In this document: piece by piece, positions 42,854-52,132 of the stretch
How the letters are laid out: each line of letters starts with the position of its first letter
Numbering within the stretch: position 1 is the stretch's first letter
Assembly: GCF_900182905.1 (NCBI RefSeq)
Contig: NZ_FXUF01000001.1
Span: 552,165 to 616,164, forward strand
Length of the DNA stretch: 64,000 nucleotides
Reading direction: 5' to 3'
Source of the DNA: Anoxynatronum buryatiense
GTDB taxonomy: Bacteria > Bacillota > Clostridia > Peptostreptococcales > Tindalliaceae
The notes under the pieces: model-generated
What the model was told of the DNA's origin: nothing
Seen by the model: the letters and a program-made list of their open reading frames with translations, nothing else
Databases searched by the model: none
Translations under genes and position numbers: made by a program

Positions 42854-43882
42854 TTAAACAAAAGAAAGCAGGAAAAAAGCCAGGATCATGGCTGCCAAAG
42901 GGGTGATTACCCAGCCTGCCATTATGGTTCCCAACATCTTCAGATTCAGGTTGCGGCCACCTCTGACAAGGCCAATGCCGATGACAGCCCCCACTACCGT
43001 TTGTGATTGAGAAACCGGCACCAAAGGCAGAGAGGGCAGTCCCGCAGCAATGAGCACCGACTTCAGCCCCTGAGATGCAAACAGAAACAATACCAGCGCA
43101 CTGGAAAGCACCACCACCAGGGCCGCCGGCGGCGTCAACCGGTAGATCTGGCTGCCAACGGTTTGCATCACCCTGTGGGAATAGGTGTAGACTCCCAGGG
43201 AAATCGCCGCGGCTCCCAGTAAAAAGAGCAGTTGCTGGGAGGTGATCATCTGTCGGCCGCTTCCCATCACCAAATCAATGGAAAAGCTATTGGTAAACAC
43301 GCCCATCACATTGGCCATGTTGCTGGCACCCAGGCTGTAGGCACCAAAAATACCAGACAAAACAAGCCCCACACGAATCAAACGATCCATCTTCACCAAG
43401 TGAATGTGGGACCGTTCATGAAACATCTTCATCAGGAGGTAAAGTCCCATGGCAAACAGCGCCCCCAGCAATGGAGCAACCACCCAGGTGCTCGCAATTT
43501 TTGTCAGCACACTCATATCGATGGATTCACCACTGTGCAGGTTCCAGCCCACCAGTGCTCCCACAATAGCTTGAGAGGTGGATACAGGCAGTCCCCGGCG
43601 GGTCATCACCATCACTGTTACCGCTGCAGTCAGCGATACCAAAAAAGCTTCTTCAATTCTGGTGACCGCTCCCAGGGCTCCAAGGGTTGCCGCCGGACCA
43701 CTGCCACTGACCACCGCTCCCAGGGCAATGAAGAGACTCATGAGCAGAGCGGCCGTTTTGAAACGAATCATCCGTGTGGCCACTGCTGTTCCAAAAATAT
43801 TCGCAGCATCATTGGCACCCAACGACCAACCCATAAACAAACCGGCTGAAAGGTAAATCAGTGTTTTCAAACCTTCTTCCAT
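42854..43882 (-). CDS. PiT-family inorganic phosphate transporter
   Basis: A 342-residue permease with about ten helices. Both signature repeats are present: GWSLGANDAANIFGTAVATR near the N-terminus and GAYSLGASNMANVMGVFTN in the second half, the latter with Ser in place of Asp. GLPVSTSQAIVGALVG is also typical. The ATG at 43882 has GGGAGGTGTCCG upstream; the annotated frame extends to 43906 without such a site. PiT carriers also admit arsenate, relevant beside arsenic genes. Confidence 0.9.
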   Translation of the reverse strand: MEEGLKTLIYLSAGLFMGWSLGANDAANIFGTAVATRMIRFKTAALLMSLFIALGAVVSGSGPAATLGALGAVTRIEEAFLVSLTAAVTVMVMTRRGLPVSTSQAIVGALVGWNLHSGESIDMSVLTKIASTWVVAPLLGALFAMGLYLLMKMFHERSHIHLVKMDRLIRVGLVLSGIFGAYSLGASNMANVMGVFTNSFSIDLVMGSGRQMITSQQLLFLLGAAAISLGVYTYSHRVMQTVGSQIYRLTPPAALVVVLSSALVLFLFASQGLKSVLIAAGLPSLPLVPVSQSQTVVGAVIGIGLVRGGRNLNLKMLGTIMAGWVITPLAAMILAFFLLSFV

Positions 43883-43950
43883 CGGACACCTCCCTGCATC
43901 TGTCATGAGCTTGTTGCTCTTATTTTACATGATTCTTTCAAAAGCGCCAA

Positions 43951-43993
43951 ATAAAACCGGCCTGTCGAAGAAATTTTCTCCCACAGACCGGTT
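43951..43993 (-). terminator. Terminator of iolB
   Basis: Minus strand AACCGGTCTGT pairs with ACAGGCCGGTT (one mismatch), followed by TTATTT. It lies about 30 bp past the iolB stop. Confidence 0.65.
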
Positions 43994-44019
43994 GGAAAGG
44001 CTCTTTACTGTTGGCACTT

Positions 44020-44826
44020 TTACTTATTCGGCCAAATTTTCGCATCCGGATCAAGAAGCCATTTGTGTTCATCTACAAAAATCCGCTCTGAAAAACGGGC
44101 TCCCTCAAGATGTCGAATCATCCAAAGATAGTACATGGCATACCCGGGAACGGCCGTCTGGGGATGCACCAATCCTCCGGGCAGCACTGATGTATCCATA
44201 TGCTGCACCTTGAAAACATCATCACCAATTTCGCAATGACCATACCCTTTTTCCGGGTAAAAACGGTAATGATAGATTTCTGGCTGAGGATGATGGTGGG
44301 GCGGCCAGCTGGAATACTTGCCCGGATGATTGATCACTTCTCCCATCACCAGATTGGCATCAGGTGCATTTCGATCATCAAAAATGGTGCGCACGGTACG
44401 GGTCGCTGTTTCATTAAGGGTACCTGCTCCAAACTGTTCACTCAGGCATTCTTCAGGTGTATACAGTTTGGAAGGAAAAGTCTTTTTGTTATCTGTTTTT
44501 TGCTCGGCGATCTCCGTGCCGGAGGCCAGGGCCTTGATAATCACTTTTGTTTTTGGCGGCACATGCAGGCACCAGGGATTTTCTTCAAAAACGGAGTTTC
44601 TGGAAGCTTCCTGCATCTTTCCATCCCATTCATACATAACTTTTCCATTCAATAACAAGTAGGCACGTTCCATGTCTTCATCATTGTTTATCTCCATGCC
44701 TTTGTCCAGAAAATGAATGCCAAAATCCATAAGCATCTCGCTTGCTCTTCCATCCATGGCAGTGATTTCATTGTATCCTTTGTCAAATGGTTTTGGAGCA
44801 GAGATAATCAGTTCTTCCCTTTGCAA
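44020..44826 (-). CDS. iolB: 5-deoxy-glucuronate isomerase
   Basis: A 268-residue cupin-fold isomerase converting 5-deoxy-glucuronate to 2-deoxy-5-keto-gluconate. The hallmark PPHHHHPQPEIYHYRFYPEKG-type motif (here PPHHHPQPEIYHYRFYPE) carries metal-binding histidines, and ATRTVRTIFDDRNAPDANL matches family wording. A TTG start at 44826 is preceded by GAGGAGGTATTTCA. It is the last gene of the cluster on this side, behind the unknown protein. Confidence 0.93.
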   Translation of the reverse strand: MQREELIISAPKPFDKGYNEITAMDGRASEMLMDFGIHFLDKGMEINNDEDMERAYLLLNGKVMYEWDGKMQEASRNSVFEENPWCLHVPPKTKVIIKALASGTEIAEQKTDNKKTFPSKLYTPEECLSEQFGAGTLNETATRTVRTIFDDRNAPDANLVMGEVINHPGKYSSWPPHHHPQPEIYHYRFYPEKGYGHCEIGDDVFKVQHMDTSVLPGGLVHPQTAVPGYAMYYLWMIRHLEGARFSERIFVDEHKWLLDPDAKIWPNK

Positions 44827-44891
44827 TGAAATACCTCCTCATATTATATGATGTCACTTTCAACAATAATCTTCACCACATCACATTGTCT

Positions 44892-45746
44892 TCACACCTG
44901 CGGAAGCTGCGCTGCCAGTGTCTGAATCTCCAGGCGATTGGCCGCATCAAAAAGAATTGTCACCGGCTTCTGCTCTTTCAGTTGAATGGTCAGTTTTTCC
45001 CAGCCATCATCATTAGATTCTTCCAACATTGTTGTGGTGATTTGATGAAGAGGGATGTAGGTCCAGATCCCACTGTATTTTTGGGTGGCAGAAGTGTCTT
45101 TTTTTGTTTCCTGTATAAGAATTAACTCTTCACTTGTCAGCAGTGTCAGGTGGGGCGCCGTCTCATTGGTTTCCTCTGAGGTGGTCGTTCCTTTTGCCCG
45201 AGGCTGGTATACCATTGATCGTACTCGCTGACCCGGCAGCAGGCTTTGTTTTCCATAGTTGAGGAATTTCATACTTTCTTCCATTAATTGACCCAACACA
45301 CCTGCATCAGGTTCCGTTCCCTGTTCACTCAGACCCAGGGCTTTCAATCGGGCGTTTTCAACCACCGGAAGAAAAAGTTCTTCCATCACTGTATCATAAT
45401 AGAGCTTTGTATCCTTATACCCAGAAGTGGTGTTCCCAAAAAACCTGATCCAGGACTGAAGCAGCACTGTCCCTATTTGTATTGCCTGCAATTCAGCAAA
45501 ATCGTAGATCAGTGTACGAATTCCGTTCCCCTCTTGCATGCAGAACATCACCTGGTCGAGTGTAGCCGCCATAACAGTATCTACAGACGGTTTGCCTGTC
45601 TGACTGTTTTTGGGGGCATACACCATATGGGGAAATGTAGTGTTCCCTTCAAGTAAATCCACAATGGTGCCTCTGAAAACCTCAGGCACTTCATCTATTG
45701 AATTGACTTTGACTGCCCATGCTTTCATGGTTTTTAAAGATGACAC
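44892..45746 (-). CDS. Unknown protein in the inositol cluster
   Basis: A 284-residue protein I do not recognise. The N-terminal half is helical with no signal or membrane helix. The C-terminal part (about 165-284) alternates short strands with a final helix: LTLLTSEELILIQET, YSGIWTYIPLHQITTTML, WEKLTIQLKEQKPVTILFD, then a helix. This resembles bacterial PH-like domains (inference). GAGGAGGAGGTATTC precedes a GTG start. It sits 65 bp upstream of iolB, but a terminator separates it from the transaldolase-like gene. Confidence 0.65.
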   Translation of the reverse strand: MSSLKTMKAWAVKVNSIDEVPEVFRGTIVDLLEGNTTFPHMVYAPKNSQTGKPSVDTVMAATLDQVMFCMQEGNGIRTLIYDFAELQAIQIGTVLLQSWIRFFGNTTSGYKDTKLYYDTVMEELFLPVVENARLKALGLSEQGTEPDAGVLGQLMEESMKFLNYGKQSLLPGQRVRSMVYQPRAKGTTTSEETNETAPHLTLLTSEELILIQETKKDTSATQKYSGIWTYIPLHQITTTMLEESNDDGWEKLTIQLKEQKPVTILFDAANRLEIQTLAAQLPQV

Positions 45747-45933
45747 GAATACCTCCTCCTCTCAGGTTGGGCTGACAAGTCTTTGTAAAACTGAACTATA
45801 GGTTTCATACCCGTTGTTCCCAATGATACGCAGCTTATGTCTGCCTGCCTATTGGAGAGCATTTTGCATCAACAGTTGACTGTTTTGATGATCCCACTGC
45901 ATGTACATAGGCTTCACTGCATCCTGTTTTGCC

Positions 45934-45957
45934 AGAAAAGCGCCGTTTCCGGCGCTT
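45934..45957 (-). terminator. Terminator after the transaldolase-like gene
   Basis: Minus strand AAGCGCCG pairs with CGGCGCTT around GAAA, followed by TTCTGG. It probably ends the main iol transcript partway; iolB may depend on read-through or its own promoter. Confidence 0.7.
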
Positions 45958-45971
45958 CAGGTTTCTATAAG

Positions 45972-47051
45972 TTACCGAATGATAACCATGTACTCACGGA
46001 TCATTCTTACCAGATCATCATATCCCTCAAGAAATTGCTTCAGGGTTGTGTTGACGGCTCCAAAAGAATCAAAATCTTCTTCAGTCATGCCTTCGGCTTC
46101 ATATGCCTTGATAAAATCCGGTATTTTCGCTGCAAGGGTTTCGATGATTTGCGGATCCACCGGAATCTGCATGCGGGGTTCCACTTTCACATCTGACTCA
46201 TTGAACTTTTTAATCCATTTGTGGGGAATGGTCATGGCCAGGTCACTGCCCATAAACTCTGTCCACTGGTAGTCATTGCGATAAGCTGCCGCCAGTAACT
46301 GGGTGCGGTAGCCTCTTTCATTGTAAATACGATAAGCATTCTTCATAACAGCAACTCCGGCCCAATCCAGGTATTCCGGATTTACTTCAATACCATCCCG
46401 TTTCACCACTTCTTTCAACCAGTCATCGATTCGACCCACCATAATGGTGCATACCGGATGCATCTGGCTGGTGTCTTTACCTTCTGCTTCCCGCCGTTTC
46501 AACCCACGTTCAACGGCTGCGCCGATGGCCAGTGCCTGGGGCACCGTAAAACTGACAGTGGCATTAATGCTCACACCCTGATAGGTGGCTTCTTCAACTG
46601 CTTTAACGCCAGCTTTGGTCACCGGCATTTTAACCTGAATATTCGGTGCCAGGGTGCTGAAATGCATGGTCTGCTCCAGCAGCAGTTTCCAGTTTCGATA
46701 ATATTTGGTGTTGGTTTGAATGGAAATGCGCCCTTTTTGCCCATTGGATGCTTCGAATATGGGCATTAACATTTTGGCGCCAGCCTGGGCCATTTCTTCA
46801 TTAAGCTTCCAGGCAATGTCGTCTTCTGTGGCTTCCGGCATGGTGACCACCATTTCTTTGATACGTTCATCATACCGTGCTTTGTCTTGCTTTAACACAT
46901 TCCCCACGATAACCGGATTGGTGGTGGCTCCCACAGCGCCATACTCCAGTGCATAAGTTAACTCATCGATGGCGCAGGAATCATTCCAGAAATCATTGGA
47001 CATGGTTTCTGCCATTTCGTGCAACGGACTTTTATATTGTTTGGAATCCAT
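45972..47051 (-). CDS. Transaldolase-like protein of the inositol cluster
   Basis: A 359-residue barrel protein of the transaldolase family: VGATTNPVIVGNVL at the N-terminus, the Schiff-base lysine segment IQVKMPVTKAGVKAVEEAT, GVSINATVSFTVPQALAIG and CTIMVGRIDDWLKEVVK. Catalytic lysine in a KMP context is expected for the family. AAGGAGGTAAAAA precedes the ATG. It lies between iolE and a terminator, co-oriented with the iol genes, so it likely acts on an inositol-derived keto-sugar. Its substrate is unknown. Confidence 0.85.
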   Translation of the reverse strand: MDSKQYKSPLHEMAETMSNDFWNDSCAIDELTYALEYGAVGATTNPVIVGNVLKQDKARYDERIKEMVVTMPEATEDDIAWKLNEEMAQAGAKMLMPIFEASNGQKGRISIQTNTKYYRNWKLLLEQTMHFSTLAPNIQVKMPVTKAGVKAVEEATYQGVSINATVSFTVPQALAIGAAVERGLKRREAEGKDTSQMHPVCTIMVGRIDDWLKEVVKRDGIEVNPEYLDWAGVAVMKNAYRIYNERGYRTQLLAAAYRNDYQWTEFMGSDLAMTIPHKWIKKFNESDVKVEPRMQIPVDPQIIETLAAKIPDFIKAYEAEGMTEEDFDSFGAVNTTLKQFLEGYDDLVRMIREYMVIIR

Positions 47052-47112
47052 TTTTTACCTCCTTGGGACAACTAAAGTCAATAACGAACCACCCGGCTGT
47101 TGATAAGATGAC

Positions 47113-48009
47113 TTACAAGCCAGTTTTTTCCTTAATAAAGCTGCGGGCCATTTTTGCGTACTCCAGAGGGTTGGCCAGCGCAGGGTCTTGCTCTGCTTCC
47201 ACCACAAACCAGCCTTCATAGCCTTGCTCTGAAAGCACCTTGAACACAGGGTCAAAATCGATCATGCCATCGCCCGGCACAGTGAACACGCCCTGTCGCA
47301 CGCCCTGGAGAAAACTCAGTTTTTCCTGTTTAACCGTTTCCATGACCTCCTGTCGCACGTCTTTCAGATGCACATGGAAAATGCGGTTGATGTATTTTTT
47401 CAGAATCATCACATGATCTTCACCTGAGAAAACCAGGTGACCCGTGTCGTAGAGAAGGAACACCTTATTGGGATCTGTCTGCTCCATGAGTCGGTCGATT
47501 TCGGCAGTGGTCTGAACGCCCGTTCCCATATGATGATGGTACACCACCTTCATATCTTTTTCGGCTGCCAGTTCTCCCAACCGGTTAAGGCCGGTGGTGA
47601 GACGGTGCCACTCTTCTTCCGAAAACACGGGCTTCTGATCAATGACCGGTACATCCATGAGCCCCTGAATGCTGTGTCCCTGTTCTGCAACGCCAATACG
47701 TTTGGCCCCCAGTGCATGAAGAAAATCGCGCTGTTTAATGAATGCTTCAACGGTTTCTTCCAGGGGTTTTGTGGTTAAAAAGCTGCTGAACCAGGCATTG
47801 CAAATTTGAAGGCCCCGCTCATCGAGGGCTGCTTTTAGTACGGCTGGTTCCTTTGGATATTTATTACCCACTTCACTGCCAACGTAGCCGGCCAGCGCCA
47901 TTTCGTCAATACAATTTTCAAAGGTATACTCGGCACCCAGTTCCGGCATATCATCGTTGGTCCAGGCAATGGGAGCAACCGCCAACTTCACATTTTTAAA
48001 TGGATACAT
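47113..48009 (-). CDS. iolE: Myo-inosose-2 dehydratase
   Basis: A 298-residue TIM-barrel dehydratase removing water from 2-keto-myo-inositol. [17 protein letters not shown] at the start and [40 protein letters not shown] and [11 protein letters not shown] provide metal-binding Glu/Asp/His. TGGAGGAATG sets the ATG. It is preceded by iolD (32 bp). Confidence 0.93.
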   Translation of the reverse strand: MYPFKNVKLAVAPIAWTNDDMPELGAEYTFENCIDEMALAGYVGSEVGNKYPKEPAVLKAALDERGLQICNAWFSSFLTTKPLEETVEAFIKQRDFLHALGAKRIGVAEQGHSIQGLMDVPVIDQKPVFSEEEWHRLTTGLNRLGELAAEKDMKVVYHHHMGTGVQTTAEIDRLMEQTDPNKVFLLYDTGHLVFSGEDHVMILKKYINRIFHVHLKDVRQEVMETVKQEKLSFLQGVRQGVFTVPGDGMIDFDPVFKVLSEQGYEGWFVVEAEQDPALANPLEYAKMARSFIKEKTGL

Positions 48010-48040
48010 GTTTCATTCCTCCAGTGGGAAAGGTGGTTTT

Positions 48041-49903
48041 TTAATAGGGGCGTGCTTTCTTAACCTGTTCAGCCATTTCTTCATGGGCTTTGACAACATC
48101 AGGGTTTTGCGACACTTCCGGAACACCCACACGCCACCAGGAATCGTAACCGCCAGTCATGCTGCCAGGAAGCACTTTGATATCAATCAATGTGGAAACG
48201 GTTTGTTTTTTGGCATCGGCAACGGCTTCCCGCAGTTCCTCAATGGTGCTCACCCTGTAGGTTTTCATACCATAGCCGGCTCCGATGGCTGCAAAATCCA
48301 CGGGCACGTAGTTGCCATCCAGTCTGCCGGAATTCTCTCCCCGGTAGCGAAACTCATTGGCAAAATCATGGATTCCCTTGGAGCGCTGCAGGTTCAGGAT
48401 GCATTGATAACCCGAATTATCAAAAAGGAGCACGTTAATTTTGATTTTTTCCTGCAGGGCGGTGAGAATTTCTGAATGGAGCATTACAAAGCTGCCATCC
48501 CCCACCATGGCATAGACTTCCCGATCCGGCGCTGCCATTTTAGCACCCAGTGTTCCTGATACTTCGTACCCCATGCAGGAGAACCCATATTCCATGTGAT
48601 AGCCATCGGCTTTCTTTGTCTTCCAGAGTCGTTGGAGGCACCCTGGCAGACTGCCGGAAGCACCCACCACAATGGCACTGTCATCCAGCAGATGGTCGTT
48701 CAGTTCTCCCAGCACCCGAGTCTGGGAGAGTCCCTCGACCCAATCAGTTTCATAGAGGCGAGCCACTTCCTGACGCCAGGCTGCCTGCTCTGTGTCTATC
48801 CGTTCACCATGAGATGCCTGATAGCCTGTTTTTTCCAGAGCCTGACGCAGGGCATTTAACCCTTCCCGGGCATCTGCCACCAGCGGCAATCCGTCCATTT
48901 TCCAGGCATCAAAATCAAGTACATTGAGTCCGATGATGGGGATACTGCCTTCGCCAAAAGCGCTTTTAGACCCAGTGGTGAAGTCGCCCAACCGGGTGCC
49001 CACAGCAATGACCAGATCTGCTTCCCGGGCAATGCGGTTGGCGGCCTGATTACCGGTCACTCCCAAACCACCCAGATTCAGTGGATGATCCCATGGCAGT
49101 GTTCCTTTACCTGCCTGGGTTTCGCCAAAGGGAATCTGAAAAGCTTCAGCAAAGGCAGCGAAGGCCTCGCCGGCTTCTGAGTAGCGTACACCACCGCCAC
49201 ATATCAGCAGCGGCTTGCGGCTTTTTTCAATGAGTGCAGCTGCCCGTTCAACAGCGGCCGTCTCCGGCGTCAGCCGGTCCATGTAATGAATCCGCTTTCT
49301 GAAGAAATCAACGGGATAGTCGTACGCTTCTGCCTGCACATCTTGGGGCAGGCAAAGGGTCACCGCACCGGTGTTGGCCGGATTGGTGAGTACTCGCATG
49401 GCATTGAGGGCCGCCGTCATGATTTGTTCGGGCCGGGTGATCCGATCCCAGTAGCGACTGACGGATCGAAAGGCATCATTGGCACTGATTGTCAGGTCTG
49501 CGGGGTTTTCCACCTGCTGCAGCACCGGATCTGGCTGCCGGGAAGCAAAAATATCTCCTGGCAGCAGCAACACCGGAATCCTGTTCACTGTTGCCGTTGC
49601 TGCAGCGGTGACCATATTCATGGCTCCTGGACCAATGGAGGTGGTCACTGCGAATATTTCCTGGCGCTTTTTCTGTTTTGCGTAGGCTATGGCGGCATGG
49701 GCCATCCCCTGTTCGTTGTTTCCCTGATAAAAAATCAGTTCCTGACTGTTCTCCAAAGCTTCTCCCAATCCCACCACGTTGCCGTGGCCAAAAATACCAA
49801 ATGCACCTTTGATAAACCGATGGGTTTCCCCATCCACTGAAATATACTGGTTTTCAAGGAATTTCACCAGTGCCTGGGCCATGGTGAGTCTGATGGTTTT
49901 CAT
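48041..49903 (-). CDS. iolD: 3D-(3,5/4)-trihydroxycyclohexane-1,2-dione hydrolase
   Basis: A 620-residue thiamine-diphosphate enzyme that opens the inositol ring. N-terminal [20 protein letters not shown], the glutamate region [32 protein letters not shown], and the ThDP-magnesium motif [25 protein letters not shown] fixes the ATG at 49903; the longer frame overlaps iolG. It starts 16 bp after iolG. Confidence 0.94.
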   Translation of the reverse strand: MKTIRLTMAQALVKFLENQYISVDGETHRFIKGAFGIFGHGNVVGLGEALENSQELIFYQGNNEQGMAHAAIAYAKQKKRQEIFAVTTSIGPGAMNMVTAAATATVNRIPVLLLPGDIFASRQPDPVLQQVENPADLTISANDAFRSVSRYWDRITRPEQIMTAALNAMRVLTNPANTGAVTLCLPQDVQAEAYDYPVDFFRKRIHYMDRLTPETAAVERAAALIEKSRKPLLICGGGVRYSEAGEAFAAFAEAFQIPFGETQAGKGTLPWDHPLNLGGLGVTGNQAANRIAREADLVIAVGTRLGDFTTGSKSAFGEGSIPIIGLNVLDFDAWKMDGLPLVADAREGLNALRQALEKTGYQASHGERIDTEQAAWRQEVARLYETDWVEGLSQTRVLGELNDHLLDDSAIVVGASGSLPGCLQRLWKTKKADGYHMEYGFSCMGYEVSGTLGAKMAAPDREVYAMVGDGSFVMLHSEILTALQEKIKINVLLFDNSGYQCILNLQRSKGIHDFANEFRYRGENSGRLDGNYVPVDFAAIGAGYGMKTYRVSTIEELREAVADAKKQTVSTLIDIKVLPGSMTGGYDSWWRVGVPEVSQNPDVVKAHEEMAEQVKKARPY

Positions 49904-49919
49904 AAGGTCTACCTCCCTG

Positions 49920-50954
49920 CTATAATCCAAACTGCTGCCGGATTTCATCCAGCTTGACCGGCCGGTTTTCCTTGACAGAAAGTGCGGCTGCCAACCCAAT
50001 CAGTACCGGTTCCAAACCATCCTGCCCGGTAACCGGAGTTGGTGTGTCTTTTTCGATGGCTTCAAAGAAGTCTCTCAGTTCCCGGATGAAAGACTGCTGG
50101 TAACGCTCCAGGAAGAAATACTGAGGTTTCTCACCCACAACAGCCTCGCCGTTGCTAAGAACCGCATTGCTCTCAGGCACATTGGCAACTGCCACTTGCC
50201 CTTTGGAACCAAAAGCTTCAATCCGCTGGTCGTACCCATAGGCCGCCCGACGGCTGTTATCGATGGTTCCGATGGCACCGTTGGCAAATTTCAACTGAAT
50301 AACTGCCGTATCAATATCGCCCGCTTCACCAATGGCCGGATCAACTAATACAGCGCCTGAGGCATAAACCTCTTCCACTTCACTGCCGGAAAGGAATCGT
50401 GCCATATCAAAGTCGTGGATGGTCATATCCAGGAACATGCCGCCGGAAACCTTCACGTATTCAACCGGTGGTGCTTCCGGGTCGCGGGATGTGATGCGCA
50501 GTAAATGCAGGTCACCAATTTTTCCATCCTTCACCATTTCCTGGGCTTTTGCAAAGTGGGGGTCAAATCGTCGGTTAAACCCGACCTGCAATTTAACACC
50601 GGCTTTGTTAGCTGCTTCCAACGCTTCTACAATTCGGGGAACTGAAGAAGCAATGGGTTTCTCGCAGAAAATATGTTTTCCAGCCTTTGCCGCTTCAATG
50701 ATGATTTCTGCATGTGTATCTGTTGATGAACAAATGAGTACGGCATCAATCTCCGGGTCATTCACCAGCTCCCGGTAATCTTCAGTCACGCGTTCAATTC
50801 CTTTTTGCCTGGTCCACTCCAGCGCTGCCTCCATAGGGACAGAGGCCACACCTGCCAGTTTGACGCCGGGAAACTGAGCTAAAATATTATCGCCATGCAA
50901 TTTGCCAATTCTACCTGCTCCAATAAGTGCCACTCGGATTTCTTTTTTGTTCAT
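49920..50954 (-). CDS. iolG: Inositol 2-dehydrogenase (Gfo/Idh/MocA)
   Basis: A 344-residue NAD-dependent dehydrogenase oxidising myo-inositol to 2-keto-inositol. Rossmann start [19 protein letters not shown], catalytic Lys in FCEKPIASS, and Asp/His in [37 protein letters not shown] is close to bacterial IolG. It lies directly upstream of iolD. Confidence 0.9.
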   Translation of the reverse strand: MNKKEIRVALIGAGRIGKLHGDNILAQFPGVKLAGVASVPMEAALEWTRQKGIERVTEDYRELVNDPEIDAVLICSSTDTHAEIIIEAAKAGKHIFCEKPIASSVPRIVEALEAANKAGVKLQVGFNRRFDPHFAKAQEMVKDGKIGDLHLLRITSRDPEAPPVEYVKVSGGMFLDMTIHDFDMARFLSGSEVEEVYASGAVLVDPAIGEAGDIDTAVIQLKFANGAIGTIDNSRRAAYGYDQRIEAFGSKGQVAVANVPESNAVLSNGEAVVGEKPQYFFLERYQQSFIRELRDFFEAIEKDTPTPVTGQDGLEPVLIGLAAALSVKENRPVKLDEIRQQFGL

Positions 50955-51082
50955 TCCTTATCACCTGTCTTTCATAGAATGTATAACATGGCTTTTCTGT
51001 TGATGTATTTTATGTCATTCCAATAATCGCTTCTCCCGCCTTCCTCACCTGCATTCTTTACAATGCCAGGTTTGGGTTGTGA

Positions 51083-52111
51083 TTATTTCTTTCTGGCATT
51101 TTTACGCATATCAATGATAACCGCCACAACGATGATCATCCCTTCAATAATCTGCTGCCAATAAGCATGCACACCCAGCAGTGTCAGTCCATTTCTCAGT
51201 ACACTCAGTACCAGCGCCCCCACAACGGCACCCCATACGGTTCCAATTCCACCAGCATGACTGGTGCCCCCAATGGTGGTGGCTGCGATGGCTGTCAGTT
51301 CATACCCGGTGGCCGCACCCGGATGCACACTGCCCACACGGCCTGCGAAAACAATGGCTGCAACCCCTGCCAACATGCCGCAGTAAGCATAAATCAAAAT
51401 CAGGTTCTTTTTCACATTAACGCCGGAAACTTCAGCCGCTTTTATGTTCCCGCCAATGGCGTACACATTTTTGCCAAACTGGGTATTATTCAGCAATATC
51501 CATGTAATGACAATCATGATGCCATAAATGATGACAGGAATGGGCACCACACCAAGCCTTCCCCCCAGTCGTGTAAAGGCAGGGGTCAGTGAACTGATGG
51601 GACTGCCGCCGGTATAGATCAGGGCAAAGCCACGGGCAATGGTCATCATCCCCAATGTGGCAATAAATGCGGGAATACCTGTATAAGACAGCAAGCCGCC
51701 ATTGATAGCTCCGATGAGAGCTCCCAGCAAAATTGCCGCTAATACAGGGACGATGAGGGGCAGTTCTCCCAATCCGGGAAAAAATTTACTGGTGGCCGCT
51801 GCCGACTGGCCCAGACTGGCAGCGACTACTCCAGTAAGTGCCAAAACAGATCCAACAGAAAGGTCGATTCCTTTCGAGGTGATCACCAGCGTCATACCCA
51901 GAGCCATAATTCCGAAAATAGCACTTTGTGTCAGAACGTTGAAAATATTATTTGGCGTTAAAAAATTAGGTCTTAGAACAGAGATTCCGATAATCATGAG
52001 AATCAGGACGAAAACAATTCCATATTTTTTGAGGATTTCGATGGCCGCCTGCTTGGCATGGCCATTCTCGCCATTCTGCTTCACTGCATTTTCTACCGAT
52101 TCTTTTGACAT
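51083..52111 (-). CDS. Sugar ABC transporter permease (RbsC/inositol type)
   Basis: A 342-residue permease with about eight to ten helices: GIMALGMTLVITSKGIDLSVGSVLAL is the diagnostic BPD_transp_2 stretch, followed by YTGIPAFIATLGMMTIARGFAL and GTSHAGGIGTVWGAVVGALVL. GGGGGAAGGAAA sets the ATG at 52111; the upstream extension lies in the ATPase gene. Its context, between the ATPase and iolG, suggests inositol uptake. Confidence 0.9.
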   Translation of the reverse strand: MSKESVENAVKQNGENGHAKQAAIEILKKYGIVFVLILMIIGISVLRPNFLTPNNIFNVLTQSAIFGIMALGMTLVITSKGIDLSVGSVLALTGVVAASLGQSAAATSKFFPGLGELPLIVPVLAAILLGALIGAINGGLLSYTGIPAFIATLGMMTIARGFALIYTGGSPISSLTPAFTRLGGRLGVVPIPVIIYGIMIVITWILLNNTQFGKNVYAIGGNIKAAEVSGVNVKKNLILIYAYCGMLAGVAAIVFAGRVGSVHPGAATGYELTAIAATTIGGTSHAGGIGTVWGAVVGALVLSVLRNGLTLLGVHAYWQQIIEGMIIVVAVIIDMRKNARKK

Positions 52112-52132
52112 TTTCCTTCCCCCTATGAGCAC

